Under the pieces are notes generated by a model. That model saw only the letters and a list, made by a program, of their open reading frames with translations. It had not been told where the DNA came from and ran no database searches. The translations under genes were made by a program, and so were the position numbers. From Drosophila pseudoobscura (taxonomy: Eukaryota; Arthropoda; Insecta; Diptera; Drosophilidae): DNA of 64,000 nucleotides. Of the stretch, positions 49,701 to 58,899 are shown in pieces. Location of the stretch: contig NC_046683.1 in NCBI RefSeq assembly GCF_009870125.1, positions 37,711,869 to 37,775,868 of the forward strand. Reading direction: 5' to 3'. Numbering within the stretch: position 1 is the first letter of the stretch; each line of letters starts with the position of its first letter.

Positions 49701-50562
49701 ACAAGTCGTTGTGGGAACAACTTTTATTGTTCAGTAAATACATAGGTACATATGTGGCTGTCATTAAGCGATGAGAATCTAATATCGACAGTTTTGTTGT
49801 GTTGTAAGAATTGGTTTTTTCTTTTTATGTGTTTACTTTTATCTTCATTTTGTAGCTGACAAATCCGAAAGGTAATGTTTTGTAATTTTCCAAGCATGTT
49901 TATTATAATTTATTTATTAGGCAATTTGTTCTTGTTAATGATTGTAGTAGATATGTATGAAGAAGCTCCAATGATCCTCACAGTAGTTGTAGCTTAACAA
50001 ATTCCAGACTAACGAAGCCTTTTCTTGTCCCTCACACCGCCCTACTCGCTACCAGGAACAGGGATATCCAATTATGTATAACCTACCAACACAATTTTGA
50101 ACTAAACCAAGAAAGAAATAAAATCTAAATAATAAATACAAAATAAATTCCTAATACAAACTAATCAAAACTCTCACGCGCTGGTGTTGGTTGTGGTTAA
50201 CATGGTCTATGTACAAATACTATAGGTTTTTGAAAGAGTGAAAGAGTCAGTACTACTATTATTAATATCTCGTTTATCTGGGTTGCTCTCTCGCCGCAGG
50301 TCAATTCACTGAAGATGGCTCTTTTATCGGCCAGTACGTGCCCGGGAAGCTCCAGCCGCCAGTCAGTCCACAGCCACTTAACAGCTCCGCCTCAGCGCAC
50401 CAACAGGCGCCGCCCCAGACAAGTGCTGCCGCAGCAGCAGCCGCAGGCGGGAGCAACGGCTCCGGATTGGGATCAGGAGCGGTAGCAGGAGGAGCTGGGA
50501 CAGGAGCCAGCAATGGAGGAACTGGCTCGACCAACACTGCCGCGGTAGCCACATACGTCTAA
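24056..50562 (+). CDS. Nrg: Neuroglian, L1-type cell adhesion molecule (neuronal form)
   Basis: Exons: 24056-24125, 25500-25629, 42757-45570, 45645-45809, 45874-46251, 46322-46425, then 50300-50562 (neuronal) or 47964-48016 (general). All junctions are GT-AG and keep frame: 1307 residues for the long form, 1237 for the short. Order: signal peptide (about 1-22), six Ig domains, five fibronectin III domains, one membrane span (about 1130-1152, ending IICIIRRNR) and an 85-155 residue cytoplasmic tail. Paired Cys/Trp of the Ig folds are intact. Neuroglian is the fly L1-CAM: a homophilic adhesion protein of neurons, glia and septate junctions, linked to the spectrin cytoskeleton through ankyrin. 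Lengths are close to D. melanogaster Nrg180 and Nrg167 as I recall them. Intron 2 is 17.1 kb and full of repeats, so exon 2 is easily missed by gene finders. Confidence 0.96.
24126..25499 (+). other. Nrg: Neuroglian intron 1
   Basis: A 1374 bp GT-AG intron (AGAA|GTAAGT ... CAACTCAG|CC). It holds a 755 bp Tc1-type relic (24207-24961), and a CCCCACAG octamer array near 25305-25338. Confidence 0.9.
24207..24961. mobile_element. Tc1/mariner-type relic, non-autonomous (755 bp)
   Basis: It is flanked by TA (24205-24206, 24962-24963). The ends are imperfect inverted repeats: CAGTGGCGGCGAAAAA at the left and, reversed, CAGCTGCGGCGAAAAA at the right, followed on both sides by TAGCAC. Inside are scraps of a Tc1 transposase on the plus strand: [14 protein letters not shown] near 24393-24437, which resembles the MGRGKHC start of S-element-type transposases, and [16 protein letters not shown] near 24717-24765, where Tc1 proteins have a MVWG motif. 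Stops and frameshifts separate them, so it is dead. Confidence 0.8.
26086..26265 (+). repeat. Dispersed repeat, copy 1 (5' part)
   Basis: It begins GCGGGAACGTTGTGAG and continues with ACCCGATACTTAGTCAGCATGG. The same opening occurs in copies at 28441 (+) and about 30455 (-). The family looks like the short DINE-1/SGM-type repeats of obscura-group flies; the family name is inference. Confidence 0.6.
28437..28690 (+). repeat. Dispersed repeat, copy 2 (both ends, internally deleted)
   Basis: It starts with the shared GCGGGAACGTTGTG and ends with GGCTGATCAAGAATATATAC ... TTTGAGTATCGGGTA, the typical 3' end of this class in Drosophila. Poly-A runs flank both sides. Confidence 0.65.
29753..30460 (-). 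repeat. Dispersed repeat, copy 3 (about 700 bp, possibly full length)
   Basis: Read on the minus strand it begins GGGGAACGTTGTGAGCTGC (about 30460) and ends GATGCTGATCAAGAATGTATATG ... ACTCTTCGAGTACCGGGTATT (about 29753). The two ends match copies 1 and 2, so it shows the size of a complete member. No protein is encoded. Confidence 0.6.
30838..31040 (+). repeat. Left terminal inverted repeat of the Tc1 element
   Basis: 203 bp, the mirror of 32268-32470, ending in TGTACATACAGC. Differences from the right copy were seen at two positions only. Long inverted repeats of this type usually hold two transposase-binding sites each. Confidence 0.95.
31099..32124 (-). CDS. Tc1/mariner transposase (DD34E)
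   Basis: 341 residues starting at the methionine of [10 protein letters not shown] (32124). The frame extends 22 codons further upstream, but Tc1 transposases are normally about 340 residues. The paired-like DNA-binding region has two helix-turn-helix parts (about residues 1-45 and 60-115) separated by a GRPKK AT-hook-like stretch at 59-63. The catalytic triad is complete: D154 (FTDES), D245 (QQDNDPKH) and E280 (LNPIEHLW), with exactly 34 residues between the second Asp and the Glu. The protein binds the inverted repeats and performs cut-and-paste transposition into TA. A run of six Asn (45-50) is the only oddity. Confidence 0.95.
   Translation of the reverse strand: MEKRKEIQSSVRNLIISLRNDNKSYGEIADIVKLSRSTVQTIIRNNNNNNSTENKMRSGRPKKLSSRDERSILKEVNKNPKISAPKLAERIEKCSGVIVHPKTIANFLHKDGFKSRVPRKKPLISEKNRILRLEFAKAHLNKDLNFWKSVLFTDESKYNIFGSDGRSRVWRKTNTALDPINMIPTVKHGGGSVMVWGAMASPGVGNLVFVEGNMDRFQYKKILEENLKASVDTLSLGSSWIFQQDNDPKHTAHVVRDWLLYYAPRQLHSPPQSPDLNPIEHLWDILERLVRKYNISSRESLKTALIRAWAEVPPTTTENLVASMPRRLQAVIDANGGPTKY
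32268..32470 (-). repeat. Right terminal inverted repeat of the Tc1 element
   Basis: 203 bp, reverse complement of 30838-31040. The short spacer between this repeat and the transposase start (32125-32267) must hold the transposase promoter. Confidence 0.95.
32473..42089. other. Nrg: Neuroglian intron 2, distal part: simple repeats, no gene seen
   Basis: Repeat blocks: (TC)n 33270-33329, (CTGT)n 33432-33481, GGCTTG 33596-33620, (GT)n 34670-34698, CAGGTA/CAGATA 34990-35045, (TTCA)n 35786-35813, CATA arrays 36440-36500, CCGAATA 37444-37500, GGTGTT 38812-38850, C runs 38985-39002 and 39064-39084, (TCC)n 40622-40675, (TGGA)n 40945-40982. Frames here are repeat artefacts or short. Confidence 0.6.
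42090..42225 (-). repeat. Dispersed repeat, copy 4 (3' part)
   Basis: On the minus strand it reads GACTCGGCTATTGAGGCTGATC ... TTTTGAGTATCGGGCATAA, matching the 3' half of copy 2. The 5' half is absent. Confidence 0.6.
42757..45570 (+). other. Nrg: Neuroglian exon 3 (main ectodomain exon)
   Basis: A single 2814 bp exon encodes the rest of Ig1 through most of the fibronectin III repeats. High third-position G/C and long open antisense frames are typical of strongly biased fly exons, so the antisense frames here are shadows. Confidence 0.95.
46426..47963 (+). other. Nrg: Neuroglian intron before the general last exon
   Basis: Donor ACACAG|GTTAGT, acceptor AATATCCAG|GC. It contains a (GAT)n stretch at 46870-46895, a CCACTC array near 47690-47710 and a pyrimidine-rich 3' end. 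No coding sequence is seen. Confidence 0.8.
47964..48016 (+). CDS. Nrg: Neuroglian alternative last exon, general form (Nrg167 type)
   Basis: After the shared G at the end of exon 46322-46425 it encodes [17 protein letters not shown] and a UGA stop. FIGQY is residues 1228-1232. Unphosphorylated FIGQY binds ankyrin; tyrosine phosphorylation releases it. In flies this short form is the non-neuronal Neuroglian, found at epithelial septate junctions. Confidence 0.93.
48017..50299 (+). other. Nrg: 3' UTR of short Neuroglian and intron before the neuronal exon
   Basis: AATAAA at 49267-49272 and 49291-49296 could terminate the short form. Upstream are uninterrupted U tracts (49003-49008, 49013-49020) in a long U-rich zone, 48865-49035. 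A TGTAAATA Pumilio-type site is at 49424-49431. A second U-rich zone at 49811-49855 leads to a strong acceptor (see mini-exon finding). The neuronal acceptor is CTCGCCGCAG at 50290-50299. Confidence 0.6.
48930..49035 (+). promoter_or_regulatory. Nrg: U-rich tracts, candidate ELAV-binding region
   Basis: Dense T runs separated by A/G lie just before the proximal AATAAA signals and upstream of the neuronal exon. In D. melanogaster the neuronal protein ELAV binds U-rich RNA in this intron of nrg and promotes use of the neuronal last exon. Position and composition fit; binding here is inferred. Confidence 0.5.
50300..50562 (+). CDS. Nrg: Neuroglian alternative last exon, neuronal form (Nrg180 type)
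   Basis: It encodes [19 protein letters not shown], then a Pro/Ser/Gln stretch and a long Ala/Gly/Ser low-complexity tail ending AVATYV. FIGQY is at residues 1229-1233. The C-terminal TYV is a PDZ-type ligand, absent from the short form. The middle of the tail is simple sequence and is likely to vary between species. Confidence 0.93.
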
Positions 50563-53500
50563 GAGGCATGCCTGGAGCTGAATGAATTTCCTAAGAGTTC
50601 TTGATTTTCTTCAACTGATTCTATGCCCCAAAACATTTTTGTAATTGTATTTGTAAAACGAAAACTGCTTTAAGTGTCTGCAAAAAATATAAGAAAACAA
50701 AAACTATATTAAAATATCAAGCAAAAACAAACACAAAATGAAAAAAAAGAAAAGAAAACAACAAATTTAAGAGTTCGAAAGCATTTGATTTTGCTTCCTT
50801 TGGCTTATTTCATATTTTAGCAAACAGCTAACGCCTTTTCCAAGCTAAAAAAACAAAACAATTACATAACATTTTTTTACATATGTAAGCTAAAAACAAA
50901 AAAATTAGAAGAACAAAAAGTGAGGATAAACGTTATTGTCAGAAAAACCATTCACGGTGATGCCTGTTTGGGAACCTTTTTTTTCGAAAGTATGTTTAGT
51001 TTGCAATGGCAATTTATTTATAACTATCCGCGTTATGTATCTGCGTGGAATATATGGAAAATGAGTCAAGTTTTGTAACCAAACCAAAGACAAGGCGAAC
51101 CGGTAGATCCGGCTAGCAGAGACAAACAGATATCAAAACTAAGGAGCAGGTTTCTACCCGTACATAGATGCATGCATACATATGTACATACACATGCTTG
51201 TACCAAAGACAATGATTGACTGAATTATGGAGCCCATTCGCAATCCAATGTATAGATCCATTGAGACCTGTCAGCTGTCAGTCTACCCATTTGCCTTGTT
51301 CAAATTCTACTATTTTTGCAATAATTTTTACTATACAATTACTTACATATTTACACATGTATGTGTATGCACTATAGCCAACAACATTCATGTGTTCAGC
51401 AAGTAAAATTTCCAACCTGAGTACGGATTATGGTTACTTTCAAACAACAACAAAAAAGACTGCGAGGCAAAGAGCAGCCACAGTTGGAGGATCCAAAGAG
51501 AGTCAGCCGATAATATAGGGCTGCGAGGATAGCAAAGAGGCCGCTCCTTTGGTCCTCATGCAAGCACTTCAGTCCAGGGAAAGGAAAACATTCCTTTCAT
51601 CGGCAATTCGAATATTGTATAAGTTTCCGATTTTCGTCCATAGTGTAATGACAAATTGTGTGTATTATTGAAACGAAAACCTTTCATCATTTGTCCATTA
51701 ATTATTTAAGTAAAGCAATTAGTTAATTAACGAATTAGTTGACTGAACGTGGTCCTGATTAGTCAGTTATATACTTATGAGTGCATATATATATATTAAT
51801 GGAAAAAAGGAGCCTCCAATTGACGCTCCCCAATATTAAGTGCTTATAGTGCTATTGGGCTATTTTATGCTGGGAACCACAATTTAATTTCTGATTTTGA
51901 ATTCCTTGTAAACACGAAACACGAAATCCTGATGGACCTATAATAAACACAATGATATTTTTTTTAGCTAAACACACACAAAGTGGCATTAGCATCTAAA
52001 AGGAAAGAGCAAACACAATAAAACACAACATTAAAAAATTTGTTTTCTGTTTATGAGAAATGTTCTTTAATTTAAATCTCAGTTTTAATTGTATGTGCCG
52101 CTTTAAGAGTAAAATGTATTGAACTTTTTAAGAACACAGTATGGAGATAGACCTGGACGTCTATATTTTGTAGTGTACAAACCAGCCTGTGCATTGAATA
52201 ATATCTAAAACGCACGCAAGAGAGATGAAACATATGTATGATCCCCCATGTGACCCCAAAAGTATAACATATGTATAATCGTTTCAACTACATGCATTTT
52301 TGACTGGTTTGCCCACTCCAGATAACACGATAAGTACATTAAGTGGATACGAGCATATATTTTTTGGTCTTTAATAAACATACAGGGTTGCTTAGTAAAA
52401 TTTTTGCACTAGACTTAAACAAATGAATAACGAAGGGAAGAGATCATAGGAACGGATTGGAATATTATGAAGAGGGGGAAGGAAAGCATTAAGGAAAGCA
52501 AATGATATTGAGAGCTACGAGTACTCATATGTGTCGTTTCTTTTAATTAATCTATTTCGTGCACTGCGTTCTGTTTGCTGTTATTTCAATTAGCTATCTA
52601 ATGAACTACTAATGAACTCGTATAACCCCAGCTTGAGCATAGTCTTCAATCGAATACTCGATTCTTTAGGCTGACCCACTTGGGTGTACTCAGTGAGAAC
52701 AATAAACAAGTTTCCCCTCCCCCAAACAAACTCCAAAGAAAACTGAGGGACGGAAAAACGATTCCCACTATTCACCTGCACCACGCATATCCCAACGATT
52801 GAGGTAGATGACGATCGGCTCTCTGAAGCAAAGTAGGGGACTAAAACAGAGAGGAGGAGCCTGGCTCGTTGCATGCTCCACCTTCTCAAGTTACGCCATG
52901 CAGTGGAAGAAGCTCACACACACGCACACAAAAATCCACATCAACAACAACACCCCCGCCACCACCCCCACACACACTCACACACCCACACACCCACACA
53001 CCCACACTGAAAAGCCGAGCAGTAAGAGCTGTGGAGGAACGCAAAGGAGGACAAAAAGAAAGCTAAATAATACAATACATACAAACAAATATGCTATATA
53101 CACGTACATACACGTTACAATATGTACACATATTTAAATATATGGATATATGAATATATATTTACATGTATAGAGGACAACGATCTAAATCTAATGTTCG
53201 AATATATATATACAATATATAGAGAGATGTATAAGATTTTGCATATATATATTGTGATTTCCCAAATGAAAACTCAAAATAGTCAATAGCAAAAGTCAAA
53301 ACCAAGAAAATATTTCCTCTTGTTTCGAGAAAAAGTGTTCATCGGTGGAATGAAATCGTTCGATATCGGTGCCGGATCGATATCCAAGCGAACCAGAATT
53401 CTGCACCACCATGGGTAAGAGGGTGAGAACCATACAAACCCAAAACTGCACTGCCTGTGTCGGGTTCTATTTTACATTACATTTACAATTGCATTTGCAT

Positions 53501-54222
53501 TTACATAGAAACATAAATAGAAGCGTATGTACTTACATATGTTCATATGTATGTATGTACATATGTACATATATGCTGCTTGAAGATCGAGTTTTTGTAC
53601 CACTCAAACAAGAAGGTCATTTGCACAATACTGTGATTCCTAAAAAGAAACAAACACAAAACGAAGCGAAAGGAAACGGGACGAGACGAGACGAGACGAG
53701 ACGAGAAAGGTATAACACAAGCGATAGTGAAATGTATACCGATGATAACGATACTGAGATTCAGATGATCAATATGCATTGTACATGTGCACGTATGTAT
53801 GTACGACTACGTAAGAGTATGTTTGTACATACATACATATGTGTACAATGTTTAGCTACAAGAACAGAACTACTTACATATATAACCACTCCATTATATC
53901 CAACTTTTGCAACACTTTCTTGCGTATAGTTATTACCAATAAGAAATGACCTAAACAAAATTAACTTACGAATTGTGCAGAACAAACACAAGAGTTCAGA
54001 ATACCCTTTTTAAGTGAGTCTTAGCGAATCAAATATAAATAAAAAAACCCATGATTAACAAATTCATATACAACAGCAGCAACAGAATGTATCTAATAAG
54101 TAACAACCACACAAACAAAAAGAAAACAGTCAGATCTTTGCAAAGGAGCAGAAGCAACAAGATCAAATGCGAAAATTGAAAACGAAAATGTGTAAGCTGT
54201 AAAACCTATAATGAAAAATAAA
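50563..54222 (+). other. Nrg: Probable long 3' UTR of neuronal Neuroglian
   Basis: A/T-rich, with no credible coding sequence. AATAAA at 52373-52378, 54038-54043 and 54217-54222; the last is followed by T/GT-rich sequence and is the best distal end. It includes CACACA arrays at 52915-53010 and an ACGAG array at 53680-53705. Long neuronal 3' UTRs are common in flies; how far this one runs is unproven. Confidence 0.4.
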
Positions 54223-55548
54223 CCATAGAAAAAAAGTTCATTTTGTACTCTTTTACCATCCCTCTAACCCGTCTAATAATTATTCTATTCAATCCAAACC
54301 CAACAATTCCAATTGTGTGTCTATGCAGTCCTTATCGCGGATATACGGCAATTGATATTGGCACTTAAGGCCTTGTTTCATCTGAGCGGCGATCAGACTG
54401 CAACTCCTCGAAGACCTTCATAGAACTCCCTAGCCACTCCACACAGAAAACAATTGACGATCTATAGAGCAATTGCAGTATGGCAGTAAGACGAACAATG
54501 GATTAAGATCTGGAAGCTGTCCTGGAAGATGGAAAGTCTGCCAATAATTAAGTATCGTAGTAATTTGAATGGAAACGCTTTTTGCTAACTAAGTGGATCC
54601 TACGAATGTCATTAAATACTACATCAGCAATATATACAAATATATAAAAATATATATGCGTCTCAACTATGTATCTAAAACGTTCTAGTGTCCTTAATTG
54701 TAGAAGACGAATATCCATCGTATCATCACCTCGTATTGAAAAAGGTGTGTTCGCGCTGGAAAAAATGAAACCTAACAACACGTTTTCGCAGAATAACTAA
54801 GTATTCAAAGTATTTAGTATTTATATATTCCCCTTAGAAGGGGAACCTCCCCTTAAATAGCAGCTTACCTACTTGCCATGGAAATCTAGTCCAACTCACT
54901 TGTGTGGATGGAGATCCATTTCAATTAAATATACTTTAATATTTGCGGCTAAGGTTTCTGAATTCAAAGAATACAAATCTAAAATAACAGCAAACCTTTC
55001 AATCATTTTTATTGGGCCTTGGTAAGAGCAGGGATTTGTCGAGCTTGTAGCAGGAAGTTTTGAATTTTGACGTGGCGCCATCTAGTGCTCAGAGGAAAAG
55101 CGAACAATGGATAAAAATGCGTTAACAGGTTCCCTCGTCAGGCTCTCTCTGTGGAAAATTAGAGGACCTATTAGAGGACTTGCCGTCAGCAGGCTGGTAT
55201 CCCTATTGGCCATTCCCTTTTAAACTTCGTTTGAGCCGATTGTGTATCGTCCCCAAAAAGTAGTGAAGAGCAAAAATATGAATCAAAAAGAGTTTGAAAC
55301 GGTTGTGTTTGGAAATTTAAGGGGGAGAGGAAAATATTGTGTTTTTTTGCCGTCATAACCCCTACAGCGCTGAATCCGATTGGGGTAAGTGCCACGGGGA
55401 GAAGGAAAAAAGGAGGAAAATATTAGGAAATTGTCGTTTTTATAATCTTGGACATGGCTATCAGTTGCGGATGCAATCTTCCGAAGAAGCCATCCAGCAA
55501 GCAGCAGCAGCAGCAACAAAAAAAGGCACAATTAAAGCAATTTGAAAT
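54223..55548. other. Intergenic, possibly degraded transposon sequence
   Basis: A minus-strand frame at 54548-54781 contains LLQLRTLERFRYIVE and DAVFNDIR-like scraps. These vaguely recall the C-terminal end of jockey-type reverse transcriptases, which would fit the non-LTR relic just downstream. The match is weak. Nothing else is recognised. Confidence 0.3.
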
Positions 55549-57540
55549 CTATGTTGTTGCCTGAAAGCGCTCAGAGCGAACACAACCTTGAGGGGGAGCT
55601 AATGTCGTTCCCAACCGTTCATTGATTGAACGCTTTGTGGTGGAGAAGTTACGGCCCCGTCTCTTTGTCCCAAGCTGATCGACGACCAGAATTCGAGGTC
55701 GTAATCGAATCGGAAGATAGGAGTCATGAGTCCCTATATACCTGTACATATAGATACCTCCGCCAAGATCATCCTCCAGGGTTATTCTCTCAAGGGAACC
55801 ACCAAATAGGGTATAGGGAGCCAACAAGGGGCTAGAACGGTGAAATGTCATAACTTTGCATTTCAAAGCATTAAGGTGTAACAAGTTAGCACAACACCAT
55901 GACCGAAAGTTGTTGAATTCGGATTGCAAGCGAGAATGAAATTAAATTTCCTTATACTGGACACAGAGCTTAACATCATCCGAGTACTCGAGAGTATGTT
56001 AATACCGAAGGAAAGTCATTAATAAAAGGTCAAATTTATTTGCTAGAAGGGAATGGTTTACAGATTTTAATGCTTTACTATATACCATCTGTCTCTAAGT
56101 TAATGAAAGAGGTAAACTCTAACAAGTTCGCCGGTTCGATCGGTTGATCGCCGCCTTATAAATCCATGCTAAGTTCGACATATAAGAGACTTGCAGATGT
56201 GTTGCAAGTGCGGAGTTAAAACCTTCTCAAACATTTTAGGAATAGCGGATAAATTAGCTATTGCTCTATTATTTTTTGCGTCAGACTTGCTACCTTTTTA
56301 TGTGGAGGTATTGTAAACGATTTCTTCCAGATCGGGAGGAAGATAGAAGAATCGATGGACAGGGTAAATAATTTAAGCAAGGGTCCCACATAGTGCCTCG
56401 GCGCAGTACCTTAGTACACAACCTGGAACCCCGTCTGGACCCGGTGAAAACACCGGCCTGACTAGTCGAAGATCATGAAGTAAAGAACATTCATTTAACA
56501 AGCTACCGAAAATGCCGTTCTACCTCGGTTATCCGTATGAATACGGTTGACCAGAGTAGGTTTCCTCAGAATAGGTCGATTGGAAAAATTTGGCAAAAAA
56601 ATCGGCAATTGCCTGATCATTATTTGCCGACGTTTTACAAAATGATAGCAAGGATGGGTGTGCGGACGTTTTACACTTACTGTTTACGAAGCTAAAACTG
56701 TTTTGGGTCCTATGAAAAACTTATCCTGCATCGAGATAGGTAGTTCTTATAGCATTGGGCATTAAGAACGAAAAGTTTGACCGAGCTATTACATAGCGAG
56801 AGTGAGAAGTAGGAGAACCAACTTCCTCAAAATTTTGTTTAAAGTCTTGATCTTAAGTTTTTTAAAATGGATAACTCTTTGGTAAACCAAGGGCGTTTTT
56901 CAGATCTAAAGCGGGACACAAGAATCAAAAAATGTGCCAAGAGCATTGTAAAAAATGTTTGTGCCTTTTATGACATCAGTGCCCAAGTATAAGAAGGACC
57001 AATCAAAATCCCTAATGAGGTTATTAAGCTTCGCAAACTCGGCTTTACGAAAGCAGCGGACTCGCTTAGATAGCCTACTCGACCGATCCAATACAGTTGG
57101 TACTATATCTAGTGACACTTCGAAAGTAGGATGGTAGGCGTCTTCAGGTATAGTGGGCGGAAGGGTCGGGTTAACAACACTATGGTCGGATACGATACAA
57201 AGCACAGATCAAGCAATCGACCCAAGGAATTTTTCACATTGAAACTTGAAAACTTGAAACTTGACTTGAAACAGGGACAGGTCGAGAAGGCAGAAGGTTA
57301 CTAGACTCGTTTACCGATGACTAAACAGCGCCTGGCAAGTTGAAGTCACCAAGAACTATCATATGATCTTTACCTGATAGCGAGGAGGAAACAGCGGTTA
57401 AAACAGACAAGTGCTGCTCATAAATTGAGATTTCCAAACAAGGTGGAATATACGAACAAGTAATTAATATAGCGAAAGCGGGAAGAATCAGTTTTACACA
57501 CAGGAATTCCAGTTCTTGTTGAACCTGGACTGTGAAGTGT
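55549..57540 (-). mobile_element. Decayed jockey-superfamily non-LTR retrotransposon
   Basis: Read on the minus strand the order is that of a LINE ORF2: endonuclease end with LGDFNLPG (about 57355-57330); linker with SDHSVVNPTLP, AEFAKLNNLI and DWSFLYL (57190-56990); reverse transcriptase with PGPDGVPGCVLRYCAEAL (about 56445-56385); the catalytic box changed to YSDDVKL (about 55985-55960; FADD is usual in this group); and CCANLLHLNALKCKVMTFHR (55895-55835). Stops and frameshifts break every part. No poly-A tail or target duplication was found. Insect retrotransposon, inactive. Confidence 0.85.
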
Positions 57541-57590
57541 TTCTAAAAGTTGTTGTTTCTAAACAATCTATATATGTACATATATACATA

Positions 57591-58145
57591 CAGTATGTCA
57601 AGAAACTCTTTACACACTCAAAATAAATTTAATTTTTTTACTTTGGATAAGAAAATAATGGCCTTTGATTCAAATTTATCAAATTGTATCAATCATAACC
57701 ATTTAGGGATTAAATATAAAGTAGTTTTTGGAAAAAAAAAAAATAACAAAACTATAAATAGGTAACTTACAAAACAACAAAAACAATGACTACTCATTTT
57801 TGACACTGTCAAGAAACTCTTTACACATTTCGTTTTCGAGCTCTGTTTTGATCTCGTTCTTAGAAAAAAGGGACTTTACCGTAATCTATGCTTTTGGCGT
57901 TGCTCAGTGCTGCTCTATTTCTGCATTGACTTTGATTTGGTTGCGAAATTTTGACCGGTGCACATCTACAGACTAACTTTCTGAAATTTTTAAAATGCCT
58001 TGCAAAAGACTAAGCTTTGACGTTGTCCAATTGATTTACTATAATCACCAGTTGGGCAAATCTGTTGCAGACATGGTAGACATGTTTTCAGTATCAATGA
58101 AAACCATTTACAAAGTCCTAAGTCGCGTCCTAAGTATTTACAATA
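57591..58145 (+). mobile_element. Truncated Tc1-type element: left end and transposase N-terminus
   Basis: It starts after a TA with CAGTATGTCAAGAAACTC. A 21 bp word, TGTCAAGAAACTCTTTACAC plus A, occurs at 57596-57616 and again in the same orientation at 57807-57827. A transposase start follows (MPCKRLSFDVVQLIYYNHQ at 57995), with a helix-turn-helix-like stretch, ending after about 52 codons. The right part of the element is missing. The paired direct repeat resembles the IR/DR layout of long-TIR Tc1 transposons, whose repeats are the two transposase-binding sites. Confidence 0.75.
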
Positions 58146-58153
58146 AACTTTAA
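57995..58153 (+). pseudogene. Tc1 transposase fragment
   Basis: 52 codons, from MPCKRLSF to YNKL. The segment LGKSVADMVDMFSVSMKTIYKVL has the spacing of a paired-type helix-turn-helix (GKS...IA...SxxTV). It stops where the element is truncated, at the junction with the Harbinger-type fossil on the other strand. Confidence 0.7.
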
Positions 58154-58600
58154 TCTTTGGACTCCCTTAAAAATTGCAGCAACTCTGTTTGGAAGTTAGT
58201 TTGGCATTGGCGTCTAGCAATTTCTTTCCTGGTGCTCATTCTGTAATTTCTGCTGCTCCTTGTGGACTTGAATCATTTTCCGAACAATCTCCAGCAGATT
58301 TTCCAGTTTAATCCGCTTTGGTTGCAGAAATGATACTAGAGCCGCAGTTGGATCTGTGCCGGTCGGCATTAACGGAATTATTTAGGATCCTCGTAAGTCC
58401 GCAGTACCATCATAACAAATGTATATAGCGAAATTTTCCATCTATGCACTCCATTTCGACTCGCGTGTATTGTTTGTTAATTTAGTAGCTGCAAAATAAT
58501 AATAATAAAAAAAGGAAATTCATACATAATTTGTTTACTTATTACCACCAATTTCTGGTTTCTCCATTTTGTATTGTGTCTGTTTTATTTATTTATTTTT
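58150..58600 (-). pseudogene. Fossil of a Harbinger-type Myb-like gene, second family
   Basis: On the minus strand the sequence ends NFQTELLQFLRESKD and stop (58150). This parallels the end of the intact Myb-like gene nearby (KFQNDLLEVLKNKNK). Upstream is IQVHKEQQKLQNEHQE in a different frame, and an MEKPEIG|GTAATAAG start-like exon near 58570. Frames are broken and no transposase accompanies it. Confidence 0.55.
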
Positions 58601-58899
58601 TTAGTATTTAATATTCGAATTACGAATTGGCGCGAACTATTTCGCATTGCCATTCAGTGTTTTTTGGTTTTGCCGGTCCGAAAATTTCCCATCCATTTTG
58701 GATGTTCCTAAACCGCACGTTTCTATGCGATAGTTAGCCGATGGTTTTCAAATGCAACTCTGAATAATTGTCATTCACAATGGAAAAATGGTATTCACTG
58801 CGAAAACGTAAACAATGATTGTGACAAAATTAACAAAAAACAACAACAGAACAGCTCGGAAGGACAGAAGACCAAATTTTCGAAAAACTTATTAATAAA

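Noticed and set aside
54548..54781. Minus-strand frame resembling a LINE reverse transcriptase C-terminus
   Set aside because: Only scattered similarity (LRTLERFRY, VFNDI). Too weak to extend the LINE relic, so it is mentioned only in the intergenic note.
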